Positions 5,143 through 5,277 of a DNA stretch of 5,277 nucleotides are shown piece by piece. The stretch is from JBCBWG01 sp964579305 (lineage in GTDB: Bacteria > Pseudomonadota > Alphaproteobacteria > Rhizobiales > Hyphomicrobiaceae). The position numbers and the translations under genes are program-made. Within the stretch, counting starts at the first letter, position 1. The number at the start of each line of letters is the position of its first letter. Under the pieces are notes generated by a model. That model was not told the DNA's origin, ran no database searches, and worked only from the letters and a program-made list of their open reading frames with translations. The DNA lies in the NCBI GenBank assembly GCA_964579305.1, contig CAZOGY010000174.1:1-5277 (forward strand), read 5' to 3'.

Positions 5143-5277
5143 ATGTCAGGCTTGGCACCTACTTCAAAACTGCGGCTGTGCCACGCCAGTCTTTCCGAAA
5201 TCGCCCGTGACCAGCGCATTTTGCGGGCCGGCGAGGCCGCGCGGATGGCCGGATTGGACGTCACGTTCGCCGGCTAC
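5143..5277 (+). CDS. Probable glycosyltransferase, N-terminal fragment cut by the window edge
   Basis: The first 45 residues of an open frame that continues beyond the window. The segment KLRLCHASLSEIARDQRILRAG followed by EAARMAGLDVTFAGY resembles the N-terminal beta-alpha-beta unit of GT-B glycosyltransferases (GT4-like). In these the D-x-R-x-x-R-x-x-x-A-L-A-x-x-G-x-x-V-T pattern is common after the first strand. It would move a sugar from a nucleotide donor, possibly the diacetamido-uronic acid made here, onto a lipid-linked glycan at the cytoplasmic face (inference). The ATG at 5143 directly follows AAAGGGG (5136-5142), which is very close for a ribosome binding site. The in-frame TTG codons at 5104 or 5125 are alternatives, and an in-frame stop at 5092 limits the start. 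It lies 93 bases after the aminotransferase gene in the same direction. Confidence 0.65.
   Translation, partial: MSGLAPTSKLRLCHASLSEIARDQRILRAGEAARMAGLDVTFAGY

Overview
The window is GC-rich (roughly 60% by eye) and carries one co-directional (+ strand) run of nucleotide-sugar genes. GC content, codon usage and GC-rich spacers with long palindromic repeats suggest an alphaproteobacterium. That placement is an inference, because no rRNA or other marker gene is present.

Layout: 1-378 has no convincing gene. It holds a 16-bp palindrome (TTGTCA-N4-TGACAA), further copies of that half-site and a consensus TTGACA hexamer. At 379-624 lies a small stand-alone acyl/peptidyl carrier protein with an intact DSL serine. 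At 689-2026 is a UDP-N-acetylglucosamine 6-dehydrogenase of the WbpA type. The spacer 2027-2335 holds two palindromic elements (2087-2149 and 2162-2223) that appear to be inverted, diverged copies of one structured repeat. A tightly packed block follows: WbpB-type 3-dehydrogenase (2336-3277), WbpD-type N-acetyltransferase (3279-3893) and WbpE-type PLP aminotransferase (3865-5049). After a 93-base spacer the N-terminus of a probable glycosyltransferase begins at 5143 and runs off the window.

Together the four enzymes make a complete predicted route from UDP-GlcNAc to UDP-2,3-diacetamido-2,3-dideoxy-glucuronic acid, UDP-GlcNAc(3NAc)A. WbpA oxidises C6, WbpB oxidises C3, WbpE transaminates C3 using glutamate, and WbpD acetylates the new amine. 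The gene order A-B-D-E matches the Pseudomonas aeruginosa O5 O-antigen cluster without wbpC. No WbpI-type 2-epimerase is in view, so whether the final sugar is gluco or manno cannot be decided here. The downstream glycosyltransferase fits a role in building an O-antigen, capsule or exopolysaccharide.

The pathway itself is established biochemistry. The less explained parts are the paired palindromic elements splitting the operon, the carrier protein at its head, and the repeated TGACAA motif upstream.
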